Shown here piece by piece: positions 25,953-34,983 of a stretch of 64,000 bases of DNA. Made by a program: the position numbers and the translations under genes. This stretch comes from UBA2396 sp038042175 (GTDB taxonomy: Bacteria > Planctomycetota > Phycisphaerae > Phycisphaerales > UBA1924): positions 17,219 to 81,218 of the forward strand of contig CAYHQQ010000013.1 of assembly GCA_964358855.1 (NCBI GenBank), written 5' to 3'. Every line of letters starts with the position of its first letter. Within the stretch, counting starts at the first letter, position 1. The notes under the pieces were generated by a model that did no database searches, was not told the origin of the DNA, and worked only from the letters and a program-made list of their open reading frames with translations.

Positions 25953-28523
25953 GTGAAACGAGCCTCGACCAATCCGACTCTGACGCCCGCGCGATCTGCG
26001 CCGGGTTTTTTTTCTGTTCCGGTCGGTTCCTGGAAGGCCCTTTTGGTCGCCCTGGCTGTCGCCGCGGCCCTGACGATCTGGCCCGAGATGGCCGTCGCCC
26101 AGCAGACCAAGGAGGGAGCTCGGGCCTCTCAGGTTCGCATGGAAGTCGACCAGCTGGGCGTCGGGGGCGTGGTCAGGACCGGCACCCCCATGGGGATCCG
26201 CCTCAAACTCACCGACTCGGCCACCAAGCCGCGCGAGGTCGTCGTGCAGCTCCAGATCCAGGATTCCGACGGCGACAAGCCGCAGTACACGCGCGTGGTG
26301 GCTCTCAACCCGGGCGTCTCACAACCGGTTTGGATCTGCGCCCCTCTCCCATTCACCCCCGAGGCGTTCAAGTCCGTTCTGATCTCCGTGCACGAGGTGG
26401 CCGAGGGCGGCCTCGACGCGGCGATGCGCGGGCGGGTCGGGCCGCTCCTGGGGCAGGTGCAGATCGGCGAGGGCGCAACGTCGGGCGTTCGCTCGCTCAA
26501 CGTGGCGCCGCCGGGCACCGGATTCCTGGGGCGGGTTGGCACGCGATCCATGGGCCTGGACCGATTCACGCGGGCGGTCGGGGGCGAGAAGTTCCCGGCC
26601 TTCGCCCACGAAGCGGTGCAGGTCGTCGAGATCCGCACGCCCGCGGAGCTCCCCGACTCGTGGCTGGGGCTGGCACAGTTCGACACGATCGTGTGGGGAA
26701 CCGGCGAGCCCAACGAGGTGCGCGGAACGACCGCCGAGGCGTTGATCGAGTGGGTGAGGCGGGGCGGCCACCTGGTCGTCGTGCTGCCGCCGGCGGGGCA
26801 GAACTGGCTGGGTCGAACCGGCCACGACCTCACCGAGATCATGCCCGAGGTCGACGTGACCCGCAAGGACGGGGTCGACATGGCGGCGTATTCCGCCCTG
26901 CTCACGCGGTCGGAGACATTGAGACTGCCCAAGGACGCCGTCGTGCACGAGCTAGCCCCGCGCCAGGACATCGCGCCGGGCAAGGTGATGAGGATCCTCA
27001 ACGCCCCCAACGACGCGTGCGTCGTGGCACGGCGAACGGTGGACGCGGGCGCCGTGACGATCGTGGGGATCGACCTCTCGCGTGACATGGGGATCGTCGA
27101 CGCGGACATCTTCTGGCACCGCGTGCTGGGCACGCGCGGACAGCTCCTCACCGGCACGGAGATGTCGGGGCTGAGGAATCTCTCGTCGGTGGCGCGGTCG
27201 CAGACCGCCCCCCTCGACATGTTCCTGGGGCGCGAGATCGAGCGGACCAGCGGGGCCCTCAAGGGCATCCTGCTGGGCATGGTCGTCTTCACCGCGTACC
27301 TGCTGGTCGCCGGGCCGGGCAGCTATTTCGGGCTCAAACGCGTCGGCAAGTCGCAGTACTCGTGGCTCGCGTACGTCGCGTCGGCGGGGCTCTTCACGGG
27401 AATCGCCTGGGGCGGGGCGTGGTTGCTCAAGCCCCGCGAGACCGCCGCCCGCCACCTCACGATCTTCCAGCAGGTCTACGGGCAGGATCGCGTGCACGCC
27501 CGCGCCTGGATCAACGTCATGCTGCCGTGGTACGGCACCGCGAGCGTCGGCGTGGGCGGTGTAGACGGCAAGCTCGAAACGGGGCGCCGGCGCGAGGCCC
27601 ACAACATAATCGCCCCGTGGGACTCGTTCAACGAGGCCAGCGGCGGACTCCGCGCGTTCCCCGACACCCGCGGGTACCCCATCGACGCCACGATCCCCGC
27701 GTCGATCTCGTTCCCATCGCGATCGACGGTGAAGCTGCTGCAGGCCGACTGGCTTGGGAACAACCTCTGGCCGACGTTCTTTCCGGTGAACGAGGCCGGC
27801 GAGTCTGGTGAGTTGAGCGTCGGGGCGGATGGCAAGCTCATCGGGCGGCTCAAGAGCGAGTTCCCAGGATCGCTCAAGTCCATCACCATCGTGTTCGTAC
27901 CAGGCCAGCGATCGATCACGAGTAAGCCCGGGATCAAGGAGGGATCGCGCGAACTGACCCAGGGAGCCGTGGCTCTTGATTTCACCAACGTGGTCGGCCT
28001 CGGAGGGCTCGCGCCGGGTCAGGTCCTCGAACTGACAGCCGAATTCGCGAAGGCCGGCATCAACGACCGACTGGAGCTCATGTTCGAGCGAGCGACCAAG
28101 CGTGACCAGTATTCCGGCGGCCCAACTGGCGATGCGGGCTCGGGCGGGACGACCCAATTGCGAATGCAGGCCCTGGCCTTTCTCCCGCAGCTCCCCGGCC
28201 CCGTCTCCGATAGCGGGCAGAGCGCCAGCGGCATGATCGTGGCGCAGCGGGCGGCGACCCACGGGATGGATGTTTCGCGGTGGTGCACGCAGCCTTGCGT
28301 GATCGTTTTGGCCGAGCTTGTCGCCATGCCCTCGCCCGTGCCGTTCTTTGTGGAGGGCGAGCCCCTCAAGACCGAGGGGAGCACGTGGATCCAGTGGGTC
28401 TACCCTCTGCCCGACAGGCCGCCGGCGTGGCAGGGCGCCGCGTCAACGACGCCCAAGGGCGCGTCCACCGACGCCCCCACCGATGGACCCGACAAGGTCG
28501 CAGCGCCCGAGAGTCCACGGTGA
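25953..28523 (+). CDS. Large membrane protein, paralogue of the 5067-7424 product
   Basis: An 856-residue protein with a signal-anchor segment near residues 29-48 (ALLVALAVAAALTIWP), a periplasmic part with a GATase-like stretch (FDTIVWGTGEP, ALIEWVRRGGHLVVVLPP), and two membrane helices around residues 430-475 (GILLGMVVFTAYLLVAGPGSYFGLKR and YVASAGLFTGIAWGGAWLL). The order matches the minus-strand protein at 5067-7424. The C-terminal half is beta-rich and ends in a Pro/Thr/Ala tail. GTG 25953 is the only sensible start. An ABC ATPase gene follows 53 bases downstream, but no permease gene does. I infer an accessory subunit of an ABC exporter. Confidence 0.7.
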   Translation: MKRASTNPTLTPARSAPGFFSVPVGSWKALLVALAVAAALTIWPEMAVAQQTKEGARASQVRMEVDQLGVGGVVRTGTPMGIRLKLTDSATKPREVVVQLQIQDSDGDKPQYTRVVALNPGVSQPVWICAPLPFTPEAFKSVLISVHEVAEGGLDAAMRGRVGPLLGQVQIGEGATSGVRSLNVAPPGTGFLGRVGTRSMGLDRFTRAVGGEKFPAFAHEAVQVVEIRTPAELPDSWLGLAQFDTIVWGTGEPNEVRGTTAEALIEWVRRGGHLVVVLPPAGQNWLGRTGHDLTEIMPEVDVTRKDGVDMAAYSALLTRSETLRLPKDAVVHELAPRQDIAPGKVMRILNAPNDACVVARRTVDAGAVTIVGIDLSRDMGIVDADIFWHRVLGTRGQLLTGTEMSGLRNLSSVARSQTAPLDMFLGREIERTSGALKGILLGMVVFTAYLLVAGPGSYFGLKRVGKSQYSWLAYVASAGLFTGIAWGGAWLLKPRETAARHLTIFQQVYGQDRVHARAWINVMLPWYGTASVGVGGVDGKLETGRRREAHNIIAPWDSFNEASGGLRAFPDTRGYPIDATIPASISFPSRSTVKLLQADWLGNNLWPTFFPVNEAGESGELSVGADGKLIGRLKSEFPGSLKSITIVFVPGQRSITSKPGIKEGSRELTQGAVALDFTNVVGLGGLAPGQVLELTAEFAKAGINDRLELMFERATKRDQYSGGPTGDAGSGGTTQLRMQALAFLPQLPGPVSDSGQSASGMIVAQRAATHGMDVSRWCTQPCVIVLAELVAMPSPVPFFVEGEPLKTEGSTWIQWVYPLPDRPPAWQGAASTTPKGASTDAPTDGPDKVAAPESPR

Positions 28524-28576
28524 GAGTGACGCCCACACAGGCCTGAGACACGCCCAGGAGTATCGACCCCGTGCCG

Positions 28577-29533
28577 ATGATCGAAACGATCAACCTGACC
28601 AAGCGCTACGGCGAGCTTGTCGCGCTCAACAACCTCAACCTGACGATCAACGAGGGCGATTGCTTCGGCTTCATCGGGCCCAACGGCGCGGGGAAGACCA
28701 CGACCATCAAGATCCTGGCGACGCTCTTGAAGCCCAGCAGCGGCCAGGCGAACGTCGCGGGGCTGACTGTGGGCTTTCAGAACCGCCAGATCCGCCCGAT
28801 GATCGGCTACGTCCCCGACTTCATGGGCACGTACGAGGACATGGTCGTCACCGAGTACCTCGAGTTCTTTGCGGCCGCGTACAACATCCACGGCGCCCAG
28901 CGCCGCAAGGTCGTCAAGGACGTCCTCGAGCTCACCGACCTCTCGTACAAGGCCACCGCCGAGGTCAACGGCCTCTCGCGAGGCATGCAGCAGCGCCTCA
29001 GCGTCGCACGCGTCCTCCTGCACGACCCCAAAGTCCTGCTGATGGACGAACCCGCCAGCGGCCTGGACCCCCGGGCCCGCATCGAGATCCGCGAGCTCCT
29101 GAAGGAACTCCGCCGGATGGGCAAGACCATCCTGATCTCCTCGCACATCCTGCCCGAGCTCGCCGAGCTGTGCAACGTCGTGGGGATCATCGAACGCGGC
29201 CAACTGCTCTTCAACGGCCCGGTCGACGAGATCGTGAAGAAGGCCCGCATGGGACACGTGATCCACGTGGGTGTGATGGACCGGCACGAAGAGGCCGCCA
29301 AGGCGATCCAGGCGTTCCCTGGCGTCAAGAAAGTGACCGTGCAGGACTCCGACCCCAACGACCGCGCCGGGCCAAAGTTGATCCACATCGACTTTGATGA
29401 GGCTGCGGGGCGGAGTTTTACGGATCTGCCCAACGTGCTGATCAACAAGGGCTACCGGTTGACGAAATTTACCGAGGAACCGGTGAACCTTGAGACGGCG
29501 TTCATGCGCTTGACCAAGGGGTTGGTGCAGTAG
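28577..29533 (+). CDS. ABC transporter ATP-binding protein, second copy
   Basis: A 318-residue ATPase with Walker A GPNGAGKTTTIK, signature LSRGMQQRLSVAR and Walker B VLLMDEPASGLDP. It is closely similar throughout to the ATPase at 4126-5070, including the non-canonical LSRGM signature and the segment between Walker A and signature (IGYVPDFMGTYEDM against IGYMPDFIGVYDDL). ATG 28577 is preferred; a GTG six bases upstream is in frame. It follows the paralogous membrane-protein gene and precedes a repeat-filled gap. With no permease beside it, it may use the permease at 2141-4129 or one elsewhere. Confidence 0.92.
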   Translation: MIETINLTKRYGELVALNNLNLTINEGDCFGFIGPNGAGKTTTIKILATLLKPSSGQANVAGLTVGFQNRQIRPMIGYVPDFMGTYEDMVVTEYLEFFAAAYNIHGAQRRKVVKDVLELTDLSYKATAEVNGLSRGMQQRLSVARVLLHDPKVLLMDEPASGLDPRARIEIRELLKELRRMGKTILISSHILPELAELCNVVGIIERGQLLFNGPVDEIVKKARMGHVIHVGVMDRHEEAAKAIQAFPGVKKVTVQDSDPNDRAGPKLIHIDFDEAAGRSFTDLPNVLINKGYRLTKFTEEPVNLETAFMRLTKGLVQ

Positions 29534-29729
29534 GAGTAACGCGAAGGCGCGAAGGGGAGCGAAGAGAGACGGAGTGGAGAAGCGAATTGCGGGCATTGCA
29601 TGTCGTCGTTCACAGTTGTGTCAAGTGGGCAACGCCGTGAATTGGACAACGCCGTGACCCGAGGCTTCATCTCGTGCGTTTCAATCCCCTCACACATCTC
29701 AATTCGTTCGTTGCATTCCAGGCCGGAGG

Positions 29730-29918
29730 CCTTAACGTCAATAGCCGGGGGCGAAGCCCCCGGTGAACCATCAAAAGTGATTTGAACCCCGGAGGGGTTC
29801 GACGTTGACGCCTCGTGATTCACGATGCCCTTAGGCCGACCCCTCCGGGGTCGAATTTCTTTCCGCGCCATTCCGGGGGCTGCGCCCCCGGCTATTGACG
29901 CTGACCCCTCCGGGGTCC
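29730..29918. repeat. Inverted pair of palindrome-rich repeat arms
   Basis: The left arm (about 29730-29800) holds the palindromes CCGGGGGC/GCCCCCGG (29745-29763) and AACCCC/GGGGTT (29785-29799). The right arm (about 29838-29918) holds the same elements in reverse order and opposite orientation (29838-29852, 29873-29891, 29903-29917). Both carry the linking string CAATAGCCGGGGGC. The right arm is read as the last residues of the Sua5-type protein. Confidence 0.85.
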
Positions 29919-31291
29919 AATGCCGGAAGCACGCTGGATTTCTTCGATTTCGGCGTTCTCTTACCTCCCAGCGCCGCCATCGAATCCAATTCCAGCAAAA
30001 CAAACTCCGCGACAGCCCAGGGCAAAGAGTCGAATTGCATGCTCTTTCCTGTCGTCAGATTGCCAACCTCTCCGGATTCAAGCACATACCACCCGCCGGT
30101 CGTTCGCTTGTTATCGCAGTACTCGATCCAGTCCCTGACCAAGTATGGCTCTTGTTGAAGTAGTGGAACCAGATCTTGCGCGGAAATCGAACGTCGCATC
30201 TCCCGGTAACGGGCAATCGATTCGTCGAGCGATTCCTCCTTCCTGTCCCTGGAAAGAATCTCCAACAACGCCTGATCCCTCGCCCCAACGTGCGTCGTCA
30301 ACATCGCAACCGTCGCCCGATTGAGCCGATCATGGATCGCTCTCCACGTCGGATCCTGATCGCGCTGGCCATCAGGAACTTCGATCGCGATCAACGACGC
30401 CTGAAGTTCATCCGCCTCGCGGAGCGCGGCGTACAGACGAGCCGCGTACTGCTCAGGATCCCGCGGCATGGACATGAACGTGTGCGGCGAATCAACCCGC
30501 CGATCGAGATGGCTCAGGACCACAACCTCTCGGGCCCGCGACGCAAGCTCGCGCCGCAACAGCGGCCACTGATCGCCCGTGAATCGTTCCGCAGGCGTCG
30601 TCGGCGCGTAGTGCTTCGACAACATCCCCGGACTTTCCATCGGAACATCCGAATCGACGGCCGCATGTTCGGCCGGCGAATCAGTGACGGGCTTCCCAAG
30701 CACTTGAGAAAGCTGGGCCGCACTGATCAACCCCGGTCGCAGCACACGCGGCTCGCCGACGAGCGAGATCACGGTGGATTCGATTCCTCGAGTGCAAGGC
30801 CCACCGTCAAGTACCGGGACCCGCTCGCCAAAGGCCGACCGAACGTGATCGACCGTCGTCGGCGAGACGGAACCCGAAGGGTTTGCACTTGGTCCCACAA
30901 TCGGCCGCCCCAAGGCCCGGATGAGGGCGAGAGCGACGGGGTGGTCGGGGGCGCGGAGAGCGACGTTGGGGCCGCCCGCCGTCACGATCGACGGCACCGC
31001 CGCGGACTTGGGGAGCACGATCGACAGCGGCCCGGGCCAGAAGGCTTCCGCCAGCCTCTGGGCCGCCTCCGGCCACTCGGCCACCAGCCCCTTGGCCATT
31101 GCCGGCCCATCCACATGCACAATCAATGGGTTGTTCGAAGGCCGCCCCTTGATCTCAAACACGCGGGCGACGGCCGCCGGGTTCAGGGCGTCGGCCCCCA
31201 GGCCGTAGACGGTTTCGGTGGGGAAGGCGACCACCCCGCCTGCGGCGAGGAGGGCGGCGGACTCGGCGATGTGGGCCGATTGGGCCTGCAT
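29831..31291 (-). CDS. tsaC: Threonylcarbamoyl-AMP synthase (Sua5 type) fused to an extra C-terminal domain
   Basis: A 486-residue protein. Residues 1-200 are the YrdC/TsaC domain that makes threonylcarbamoyl-AMP for the tRNA t6A modification: GGVVAFPTETVYGLGADA, KGRPSNNPLIVHV, GPSANPSG and STVISL. A Sua5-type C-terminal domain follows (PGMLSKHYAPTTP to HDRLNRATVA, about 225-350). Then comes a second, unrelated stretch of about 110 residues (ARYREMRRSISAQDLV, DWIEYCDNKRTTGGWYVLES, WAVAEFVLLEL) that I know only as a small stand-alone hypothetical type. The last 30 residues are translated repeat DNA (LDPGGVSVNSRGRSPRNG). ATG 31291 follows a TACCAT hexamer by five bases. Confidence 0.85.
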   Translation of the reverse strand: MQAQSAHIAESAALLAAGGVVAFPTETVYGLGADALNPAAVARVFEIKGRPSNNPLIVHVDGPAMAKGLVAEWPEAAQRLAEAFWPGPLSIVLPKSAAVPSIVTAGGPNVALRAPDHPVALALIRALGRPIVGPSANPSGSVSPTTVDHVRSAFGERVPVLDGGPCTRGIESTVISLVGEPRVLRPGLISAAQLSQVLGKPVTDSPAEHAAVDSDVPMESPGMLSKHYAPTTPAERFTGDQWPLLRRELASRAREVVVLSHLDRRVDSPHTFMSMPRDPEQYAARLYAALREADELQASLIAIEVPDGQRDQDPTWRAIHDRLNRATVAMLTTHVGARDQALLEILSRDRKEESLDESIARYREMRRSISAQDLVPLLQQEPYLVRDWIEYCDNKRTTGGWYVLESGEVGNLTTGKSMQFDSLPWAVAEFVLLELDSMAALGGKRTPKSKKSSVLPALDPGGVSVNSRGRSPRNGAERNSTPEGSA

Positions 31292-31304
31292 GGACGATGG
31301 TAGT

Positions 31305-31437
31305 GTGGCACCGGGCTTCTGCCCGGTATCTTTGGACGCTCAACACCGCCCGGAAGGGCGATGCCACGAAGACCGTGGCACCGGGCTTCTGCCCGGTGTT
31401 CGGAGGGCTGAATCATCGCCCGGAAGGGCGATGCCAC
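31305..31437. repeat. Two tandem copies of a 63-bp GTGGCA...TGCCAC repeat
   Basis: Copies at 31305-31367 and 31375-31437. Each is bounded by GTGGCA and TGCCAC and holds two palindromes, ACCGGGC/GCCCGGT and GCCC/GGGC around GGAA. They fill the divergent gap between the Sua5-type gene and the SH3-like gene. A third copy is at 53596-53655. Confidence 0.88.
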
Positions 31438-31538
31438 TTGGCTGGTCAATGCGCACCCGGCCCCTACACTTGGCGGGGTGCCGGCAACCTTGGACGCCAG
31501 CGCCCGACGGATATGCCCCCTTGAAGGAGCTTCTCTCG

Positions 31539-33131
31539 ATGCATCGCTCACACTCGGCTCTCGTGATCTCTTCGGTCCTGCGTGCTTCGATGGTGGTGGC
31601 CGGCCTGCCCGTGGCCCTGAGCCTGACATCGCAGGTCGCGAACGCTCAGAACAAGATCAAGGACGTCGCTCCTTACCACGCGATCGTCACTGCCGAGCGG
31701 GCGAGCGTGCGGGCAGGCAATTACGACTCGTACTACGCCATCGCCGACGCAACCAAGGGCACGATGCTCATGGTCGACGGCGAGGACGCGACCTGGTCTC
31801 GCGTCGCGTACACGGGCGACTGGGCCGCGTTCGTGAAGCCGTCGGACGGCACGCTCGACGCCGCCGGCAGCACGTTCACACTCTCCAAGGCCAGCACACT
31901 GCTCGCCTACTCGGTGGTGAACCCGCAGTTCTGCTGGCAGTCGCTGCTCCCCGACTCCAAGCCCGCCGCCAGCGGCACCAAGCTCAAGGTTCTGGGAGCC
32001 GTGAAGAACACCGGCGGCGAGGTCGTCGGATACAAGGTCGCCGCGCCCGACGGAGCCAGGGGCTTTGTCGAGTCGCGCGTCCTGCGCCGGGCGACCAAGG
32101 ATGAGATCGAGGCACAGAAAGCCAAGGGCACCCTGCCCGCAACACCCACGACGACCCCCGCAGCGGCCCCCACTGCGGCGCCCGTTGCAAAGCCGTCGCC
32201 CGCCACTCCGCCCGCCACGGGCGGAACGAAGCCGACGGAGGCGGATCGCACGCTTCTGGAGCCGCTCAAGCCCGCCAATAACGATTCCAAACCCACGCCG
32301 GTGGCAACACCTCCGGCGACCCCCACTCCCACTCCTGCCCCCACGCCCACGGTGATCGACACGTCCGTCGAGAAGACGACCACGCCGCCGGCGGCCGCCC
32401 CCGCCGAGACGCCCGACAAGCCGGCCATCCCGCCCGTGCCCTCCAAGCACCAGCGTCAGGCGGCCTCACTCGAGCAGATCGAGGCGGCGTACAAGCTCCT
32501 TGGAACCAGGAAGGCCGACGATTTCGGGGCCGAGTACGACCAGTTGCTCGCGGAGATCAACAAGACGATTGGCGAGCTTGGCGACACGCCCGTCGACACG
32601 CAGCGCAAGAAGCAGTTGCAGTTGCGGGCCGACGTGCTCAAGCTGCGGATCGACATCCGCGACAGCTTGAAGTCGGTGGAGGCAAGCAAGCGCGGGCTCA
32701 ATACGGACATTCAGAAAGCCCAGCAGATCGTCAACGAGGCCGACAAGTCGCGTGTGTACTCGCTCATCGGCACGCTCGCGTCCAGCAGCGTGTACGACGG
32801 CAAGGCGATGCCGCTGATGTACCGCATCGTTTCGGCGGGCACGGGTGCGCCCACGACGCTCGGCTATCTCAAACCCGAGGGCGCGTTCAAGCTCGAGGGC
32901 AAGGTCGGCCAGATCATCGGCGTGGTGGGCGAGGCGGCCTACGACGAGACGCTCAAGCTCAACATCGTGCAGCCCGCACGCGTTGACGTCCTGACGTCGC
33001 CCACGGGCACGACGCTGCCGACCCTGCAGCCCACGACGCTGCCGGCCCCGTCACCCGCCGCCCCCGCCCTTCCCGATCCGAGCAAGACGGCCAGGCCCAC
33101 GGGCGCCAAGCCGATCGATGTTGTGAAGTAA
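31539..33131 (+). CDS. Exported SH3-like protein with Pro/Thr linker
   Basis: A 530-residue exported protein: signal peptide (residues about 1-37, ending VANAQ), an SH3-like domain (AERASVRAGNYDSYYAIADATKG, then WSRVAYTGDWAAFVKPSD), a second beta region, a Pro/Thr/Ala linker of about 110 residues (about 200-305), a helical coiled-coil-like part (ASLEQIEAAYKLLGTRKADD, VEASKRGLNTDIQKAQQIV) and a final beta domain (SRVYSLIGTLASSSVYDG). SH3-like domains often bind cell-wall or protein ligands. AAGGAG lies about 10 bases before ATG 31539. Role unknown; an envelope-located structural or binding protein is likely. Confidence 0.7.
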   Translation: MHRSHSALVISSVLRASMVVAGLPVALSLTSQVANAQNKIKDVAPYHAIVTAERASVRAGNYDSYYAIADATKGTMLMVDGEDATWSRVAYTGDWAAFVKPSDGTLDAAGSTFTLSKASTLLAYSVVNPQFCWQSLLPDSKPAASGTKLKVLGAVKNTGGEVVGYKVAAPDGARGFVESRVLRRATKDEIEAQKAKGTLPATPTTTPAAAPTAAPVAKPSPATPPATGGTKPTEADRTLLEPLKPANNDSKPTPVATPPATPTPTPAPTPTVIDTSVEKTTTPPAAAPAETPDKPAIPPVPSKHQRQAASLEQIEAAYKLLGTRKADDFGAEYDQLLAEINKTIGELGDTPVDTQRKKQLQLRADVLKLRIDIRDSLKSVEASKRGLNTDIQKAQQIVNEADKSRVYSLIGTLASSSVYDGKAMPLMYRIVSAGTGAPTTLGYLKPEGAFKLEGKVGQIIGVVGEAAYDETLKLNIVQPARVDVLTSPTGTTLPTLQPTTLPAPSPAAPALPDPSKTARPTGAKPIDVVK

Positions 33132-33223
33132 CGAATTTCTCCGCCGGTCTGTCGCCCGGGCCAAGGCCCAAGCGGGCGCGTTCTCGACGGGTTGTGGGGT
33201 AGCCAATCAAGGAAGGTCTTACC

Positions 33224-33892
33224 ATGCGAGTGATGAATCAAGGAACGACACTGAATCGCCGGGGCTCGTGGGTCAAAGGTTGCCTGATCACCCTGGCGAT
33301 TTTCATCGTGCTCCTGGTCGCCGCGGGCATCTACGTCAGCATGCACTGGCGCGGGTGGGTGGCCTACGGCATGCAAAAGGCCGGCACCGACATGGTCGCC
33401 CAGTCGCCTTTGCCGCAGGACCAGAAGGACCGGATCACGACCCGCATCAACACGTTTACCGCCGACTTCGAGAGCGGCAAGATCTCGATGCAGCAGTTTG
33501 CCGACGTCGCCAAGGAAGTCGGCGAGGGCCCGCTCATGCCCCTGGGCATGGTGTGGGGCGTCCGCGAGAAGTACGTCGCCAAGAGCGGGTTCTCGACCGA
33601 AGAGAAAGCCAGCGCCGAGCGATCGCTCCAGCGGCTCGCACGCGGCCTGGCCGAGAAGACCATCCCCTGGTCGACCATCGACGAGATCTCCGGGCCGGTG
33701 GCGACCAAGCAGGGCAAGAACAACTACAAGTTGAAAGAAAAAGTCTCCGACGAGGAGCTTCGCAAACTGATCAAGGACGCCACCGCCCGTGCCGACGCCG
33801 CCAAGGTGCCCGACGAGACGTTCGAGGTGAACGTGGCCGATGAGGTGGACAAGGCGATCGACAAGGCCCTGGGTGTGACGCCGAAGCAGTAA
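33224..33892 (+). CDS. Small membrane-anchored hypothetical protein
   Basis: A 222-residue protein with one N-terminal helix (CLITLAIFIVLLVAAGIYVSM, residues about 20-40) and a soluble helical remainder rich in Lys/Glu/Ala (ITTRINTFTADFESGKISMQQ). No family recognised. AAGGAAGG precedes ATG 33224. It follows the SH3-like gene by 92 bases on the same strand, so the two may be cotranscribed. It converges with the outer-membrane protein gene, five bases between stops. Confidence 0.7.
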   Translation: MRVMNQGTTLNRRGSWVKGCLITLAIFIVLLVAAGIYVSMHWRGWVAYGMQKAGTDMVAQSPLPQDQKDRITTRINTFTADFESGKISMQQFADVAKEVGEGPLMPLGMVWGVREKYVAKSGFSTEEKASAERSLQRLARGLAEKTIPWSTIDEISGPVATKQGKNNYKLKEKVSDEELRKLIKDATARADAAKVPDETFEVNVADEVDKAIDKALGVTPKQ

Positions 33893-33897
33893 GCGAA

Positions 33898-34782
33898 TCA
33901 GAACAGAAAGCTGATACCGAAGCCCACGAACGCGTTGTCGGCCTCGCGATTGAGGCCCACGCCCACTCGGGCATCAATCTGCATCCTGTCGGTCAGCAGA
34001 CGCGTGCCGCCGGTGCTGAAGTAGTGTGCCGCATCACGCCCTTTGTTGTTGGGGCCGATGCCGAAGTATTCGATGAGCATGGAGGTCTTATCGGCGATGG
34101 GGGCCGCGGCGTTGAAGGACCACTGGGCTTGCGTGAAGCGGCTGCCGCTGCTGGTGGGGAAGGCGAGGTTGAGGTTGCCGCTTAGCGAGTAGCCGGCCCA
34201 CTTGTCGTCGATCGCCGCTCCCAGGTCGGTGGACCAGAGGAACTTGAACGTCGGCTCGGCGATCTGGTTGCTGATGCCGTCGGTACCGATGCCCAGGGTC
34301 GAGACGGCCTCGACGGCCATCCGCGGCATCCACTTCTCCTGATCGGCGAGTTTCACCTTGACGCCCAGGGTGACATCGCTCCAGCCCTGGCTGGCGGCAA
34401 AGCCCGCGCCGGTGCCGTCATCGCCGCGGATCCAGTTGTAGCCGGAGGTGGTCAGCCGCGCCTCGAGCCGATCGCTCAGGATGCCCACGCGGGCGGTGAT
34501 CTCCGGACTGTTGTGGCGCTGGGTCTCCACGTCCTGACGATTGCGGAAGGTGAACGTGTAGCCCGTCTCCAGGGTGACGTGACCAACGGGCGAGATGCTG
34601 GTGCCGTCGGTGAACGATCCGCGATCGGGCGAGATGACCAGGGGCGAAGGCGTGTCTTCCGCCGGCGGCACCGCGGGCTTGTCCTGTGCGTAGGCGTGAG
34701 AGCCCAGACCGGCGAACGCGAGAGCGACGAGTTTGGTGCGTTGTGGCATGTTTGAGTTCGCCGCCTTCTTGAGCCTCATCAT
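33898..34782 (-). CDS. Outer-membrane beta-barrel protein (MetA-pathway-like transporter family)
   Basis: A 294-residue protein with a signal peptide (LVALAFAGLGSHAYAQ) and a run of alternating beta strands: HVTLETGYTFTFRNRQ, EARLTTSGYNWIRG, DVTLGVKVKLADQ, YSLSGNLNLAFPTSSG, RMQIDARVGVGLNREADN, ending FVGFGISFLF with a terminal Phe, as in outer-membrane barrels. The pattern resembles the phenol MetA_deg / outer-membrane transporter group. It supports the presence of an outer membrane. ATG 34782 or 34779 are equivalent; ATG 34749 is also possible but would shorten the signal. Confidence 0.7.
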   Translation of the reverse strand: MMRLKKAANSNMPQRTKLVALAFAGLGSHAYAQDKPAVPPAEDTPSPLVISPDRGSFTDGTSISPVGHVTLETGYTFTFRNRQDVETQRHNSPEITARVGILSDRLEARLTTSGYNWIRGDDGTGAGFAASQGWSDVTLGVKVKLADQEKWMPRMAVEAVSTLGIGTDGISNQIAEPTFKFLWSTDLGAAIDDKWAGYSLSGNLNLAFPTSSGSRFTQAQWSFNAAAPIADKTSMLIEYFGIGPNNKGRDAAHYFSTGGTRLLTDRMQIDARVGVGLNREADNAFVGFGISFLF

Positions 34783-34983
34783 GGTGCCCCACACAGGCCG
34801 CCCGTGATGACACCATGAGTTTGGCATTTCATGGCCAAGAGTCCATCAGCGCGGAATAGGGAAGGGTGCTTGCCGCATAAGGGCGTCATAGGGCGCGAAG
34901 CGCAAGTGGCGTCTTTATGCGGGGCTTATGCAGCAGGCTCGCTTCCTGACGCCGCGTAGCTTGTCAAACGCGCGCGGCATGCG

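Noticed and set aside
31305..31437. Insertion sequence remnant between the Sua5-type and SH3-like genes.
   Set aside because: The tandem units are short palindromic repeats without transposase fragments or target duplications.
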